From NCBI RefSeq assembly GCF_950295315.1, contig NC_080185.1:44435237-44499236 (forward strand): a DNA stretch of 64,000 nucleotides, written 5' to 3'. The notes below the pieces were generated by a model, which was not told the origin of the DNA, ran no database searches, and saw only the letters and a list, made by a program, of their open reading frames with translations. Of the stretch, positions 59,130 through 63,800 are shown piece after piece; positions within the stretch are counted from its first letter, which is position 1, and every line of letters begins with the position of its first letter. The DNA comes from Erinaceus europaeus (taxonomy: Eukaryota > Chordata > Mammalia > Eulipotyphla > Erinaceidae). The position numbers were made by a program, and so were the translations under genes.

Positions 59130-60824
59130 TTCACAACAGCTACAGTGGAATGTTATAACCCAAGAACAAATGAATGGACCTATGTTGCCAAGATGAATGA
59201 ACCCCACTATGGCCATGCTGGAACTGTGTATGGAGGAGTAATGTATATTTCAGGTAAGCAATTATAGTGGTACTGCAATTACTATAATGTATACATTTTT
59301 CCTGTCTTGACATTCTCTTTTTGTTAACATTGTTTTCTTAGTAATTTTATGTCTTATGAGATTACAGGGATATAGTTACATACTACAACTGCCACCAAAA
59401 TTTTGTGTCCCTCCCCCTCATACCACAAGAACCACCATCATTCTTGCAATGCCTTAGAGACAGATTGGCTCCTTTCCTTCTTATTATTAATTTTTTTCTT
59501 TTTGCAAGTTTGTGTGTTTCAATTCCCTATATCCCACATAGGAACAAAACAATCTGGTGGTTGTCTTCTGCCTCCTTATTTACTTCTATATTGCATGCTT
59601 TCTTTCTTTTTTTTTATTAACTGTGCTGTCATCTTTGTGTAAGTTAATAACAATCCAGAAAAATAGAACATCAAAATGCAATTTAAGTTGATATTAGAAG
59701 ATACTTTGTACATGTCCATACTATGAATGCCTTTGGTACTTTATTGGGCTGTCGTAAAATCACAATGTATATTTCTATGTTTTGGTCTGCAAAAATGCCA
59801 TGACTTTTATGACAACCCAATATTAGTGAATAAAGCTAGCAGAAAACTAGTTCTTCTGTCAATATATAAGTCAGAATTAACTGGGAAGTGTGTGACTGCT
59901 CCAACTTGCTTTCCAGCCCCCATGTTCTATACTCTAATAGTCATGATTTAAGTTCTCTATAGAAATGCTTAATTCATTTTTATTTAAAATTTGACTTAAC
60001 TGTGAGGAAATACATTACTATATATAACATATAAACTCTATTGTACATAAGACCTATTTCATATATATATTCCTCATTTATTACAAACTAGAATATGCAC
60101 TTATCTGTTCCATAGTACTATAATGGAATTTTACTCCATTATCATTGCATCACTAATACTTTGCTCATATAATTTTCCCACAAGAAAAAAAATAAAACAA
60201 CAAAAACAACAACAACAAAAAAAAAAACCTCTGAATGACTACAGTTTGCTCTCAGTTTCCCAGTTATAAGTCTCATTCTCAAGCTGCAGATAGTCAAGTC
60301 TTCCACAGAATTTAGGAAGGAGTCCTATATTAATGCAGTGCTCACCTCTGGCATTGAGATTTTGCTTTGCTAGGCTGGTTCTTATCATGTGGCCCTGGCA
60401 CAGTCTGCCTTTGACAGGCTCTGCCCTCTTTGACAGCCTGCCAATGCCAGGATAGCAGTTACATTAGTAGAGAACAAAGGCATTGAGGTGATATTTATGG
60501 TCTCAGTCTCTGAACTCCTGCCTTATGAAATCTGTAATCAAAAAGGATCAGGGAAAGCCCTGATGTGTATGATTGGCAGGCTCCTGGCATTAAATTTATG
60601 AGCAACTACAGGGCATCTTATATTGAAAGAGTCATCCAGGAAACCATATGCTCCACTAATCATTGATTTACTTTATCTGCCCATTTTATGTGTGTAGCTA
60701 TTATGCTGTTATAATGAGAATTTTTGGAGTGTACGGGGTGGGGGGGTGGTGACATCTGAAATCTTGTGGTGGCACTTTATAGTACAACTAGCATATAATG
60801 TATAAATGACCTTTCTAATCTAAT

Positions 60825-60896
<72 letters not shown>

Positions 60897-63800
60897 TGTG
60901 TGTGTAGCTCTGTGGCAGAGCTTATACTCATCTATGGTACCCTATGTTGAATCCTCAGCACCCTCCCTTCAAAAACAAACAAAAAAAGATGGGAACCATA
61001 ATTTTCCTATTCTTTATCCTCCTGGGATTATGGCCCCAGGATCATTATGGGGTACATAAGGTGGGAAGTCTGGCTTCTGTAATTGCTTCCCCACTGAACA
61101 TGGGCATTAACAAGTCAACCCCAGCCTGTTTCTCTCTTTCCCTAGTAGGGTAGGGATCTGGGGAGGTGGGGCTCCAGGACACCTTGCCTAGGGAAGTCAG
61201 ATTGGCACCATGATAACGTCTGGAAACCTGGTGGCTGAAAAAGAGTTAAGATATAAGGCAGAGCAAATTGTTGACTAATCATGAACCTAAAGACAAGAAT
61301 ATTGCAGATGAAGATTTGGGGTCTGTTTTGGAAAAAGCTAGTAGGTCTATTTTAGATATATTCCAAGGGGCCCATGACTTTACTAGTGTTTGCCTGAGAC
61401 TGACAGTTGATATGCAGGTGACCTAAGTTATTGTCTGGGGAGATGGTGTCCTAGTTGGAAAAAAGGACTAGAAAGCTGGATCAGGGAAGAGAGTAGCTCC
61501 CAAATATGGGAAAAGTATATAAAGGTTGTTAACTATAAACCCCATAGATTTGATCTGAGTCCCATAAGCACAGGAGCCTATGTAAGCTCTGCATCCCTGT
61601 AGGTCTATCTGGCATTTTGTGGTCACGGCTAGGAACATTCCAGGCTGCGCTAATTTCAGGACCCATCATCCTTGGGTGGTAGGTAGAGTATGTTATCCAA
61701 CCTCCCTTTGGAGAATGGAACAGTCCCTACACTTCTTGATCCACATTGAGGGCAAGGTCCTATAAGGGCCCACAAAAGGGGTCCATTATGCTGTTCCTGA
61801 TGGAGATGACCAGTGACAGTGGTGAGAGGGATCCACTAGAGGTCTAGGCCCATCATGTCTGTGTGGGAACCCCAGGACTCCCTGAGTAGGACCCCAGGTG
61901 ATGGTATGACCTGATAGTGACTAAGGAGTCATCATTGGAAGTATGCCAGTCTCTTGCCCTTATTCAGCTTTTGTAGTCCTTATTTTGTATGGCAAGGTTA
62001 TCTTTGGAGTGACTGAGGGATGGGGAAGTGACTGAGGTAGGTGAGGAGGATGTCTAGGTCTAAGTAGAAACTAAGTAGAAACTATTTCATTAGGTACTTC
62101 ATGGTGTCTTTTTAGGTCTTTTTGCTTGCTTGCTACATTTATTGACTCACTGAAAGGTATTGTGCACTTTTGCTTTAAGGTATATGTTTTCCCCTAACTT
62201 ATGGATACATGTACATTTGCCCTATCTCATGGGCCCTGGTCTATATCTAGGTTTTGAGGTTTGTTAAGAAGTGTAGCACCTGAGCTGGAATTAAGGAGTC
62301 TTGTGAGCTAGGAAAGGTCTCACCAGAGTAACGGAGTTGAAGAGTTGACATTCCATGCCTGACTGACTTCTATGTGATCCAAGAATATAGTTTGTGGGTG
62401 ATATGAACTCAAGAGACCGACAGCAAACTGTTGCGCACACAAAAATCCACATCTATTCAGCACTGTGGTTCTTTCACTTTTTAAACACCCATACTGACGT
62501 GGCATACCCCACAAAGCATATATATTATGGTACGCAAGGGTCCAGGTTCCCCACTTGCAGGGGGGAAGCTTCAAGAGTGGTGAAGCAGGTCTACAGGTAT
62601 GTCTCTCCCTCTCTCTCTTTCTCCCTATCTCCCCTTCCCTCTTTTTTTAATTTCTTTTTTTATTTATTTTTCCCCCACCACCTCCAATAACGCCCCGACC
62701 AACCCAGTTAGATCCCCCCTCACCTAGAACAGCACTTCCCCTTCCCTTTTAATTTCTATATTTAAAAAAAAGTCGCCACCAGGAGCAATAGATTCATCAT
62801 GCAGGCACCAAGCCCCGTAATAACCCTAGTGGTAATATAACTTAATTAATTAATTAATTAATAACAAATAAATAAATACCCATGTTGATAAGAAATGACA
62901 TTATCCACTCTTATTAGCCTATCCACCAAAAAAAAAATGTCAAGAACAACAAACAATTCTGAATGTTCCTTTAAGTCTGAGCATTTGTATGATGAATTCA
63001 GAGCTTTTTATGTACTCCATGCCATAGTCACAATCCTAATGAGATAACTAGAGTAGTTACTGCTTGGTCAATGGGGAAAGCAGTGGACACTTAGTCCATT
63101 TTAGAGCTCTCACAGGGTGACTGTCCACACACACAAAAAAGTGAAATGATTCACCTTAGACCCCACTCTGAAAAATGACGGGAGTCTATTCTCTTTCCGA
63201 ATGCCCCCTGAAACCCCATGGATATCTTTTTGAGAACATCATTGTAGTAGCAGAAGCTCTGTTTTAGTCGGCTGGAATGGAAAATTGTTTTCTCCACTTT
63301 ACGCCCACAGAAAGCATTTATAGAGGACAGGCTTTTATAAGCACTACTGATGAGCTACAGCTTGTCATTGTATGTGACCAAAAGTTCATTATCTGTGACA
63401 TAGCTTTTGATTCAGCCTTGCAGTCAGATAATAATGTGTCTCCCTCATGCCTGTGATTTGCGTTACTGTAGGAGGAATCACTCATGACACTTTCCAGAAA
63501 GAGCTCATGTGCTTTGACCCTGATACCGACAAATGGATTCAGAAGGCACCGATGACCACTGTCCGAGGGCTGCACTGCATGTGTACCGTGGGAGAAAGGC
63601 TGTATGTCATCGGTGGCAATCACTTTCGAGGAACAAGTGATTATGATGATGTCCTAAGCTGTGAATACTACTCACCTATCCTTGACCAGTGGACCCCCAT
63701 CGCTGCCATGCTGAGAGGGCAGAGTGATGTTGGGGTTGCAGTCTTTGAGAATAAAATCTATGTGGTCGGTGGGTACTCCTGGAATAATCGTTGTATGGTC

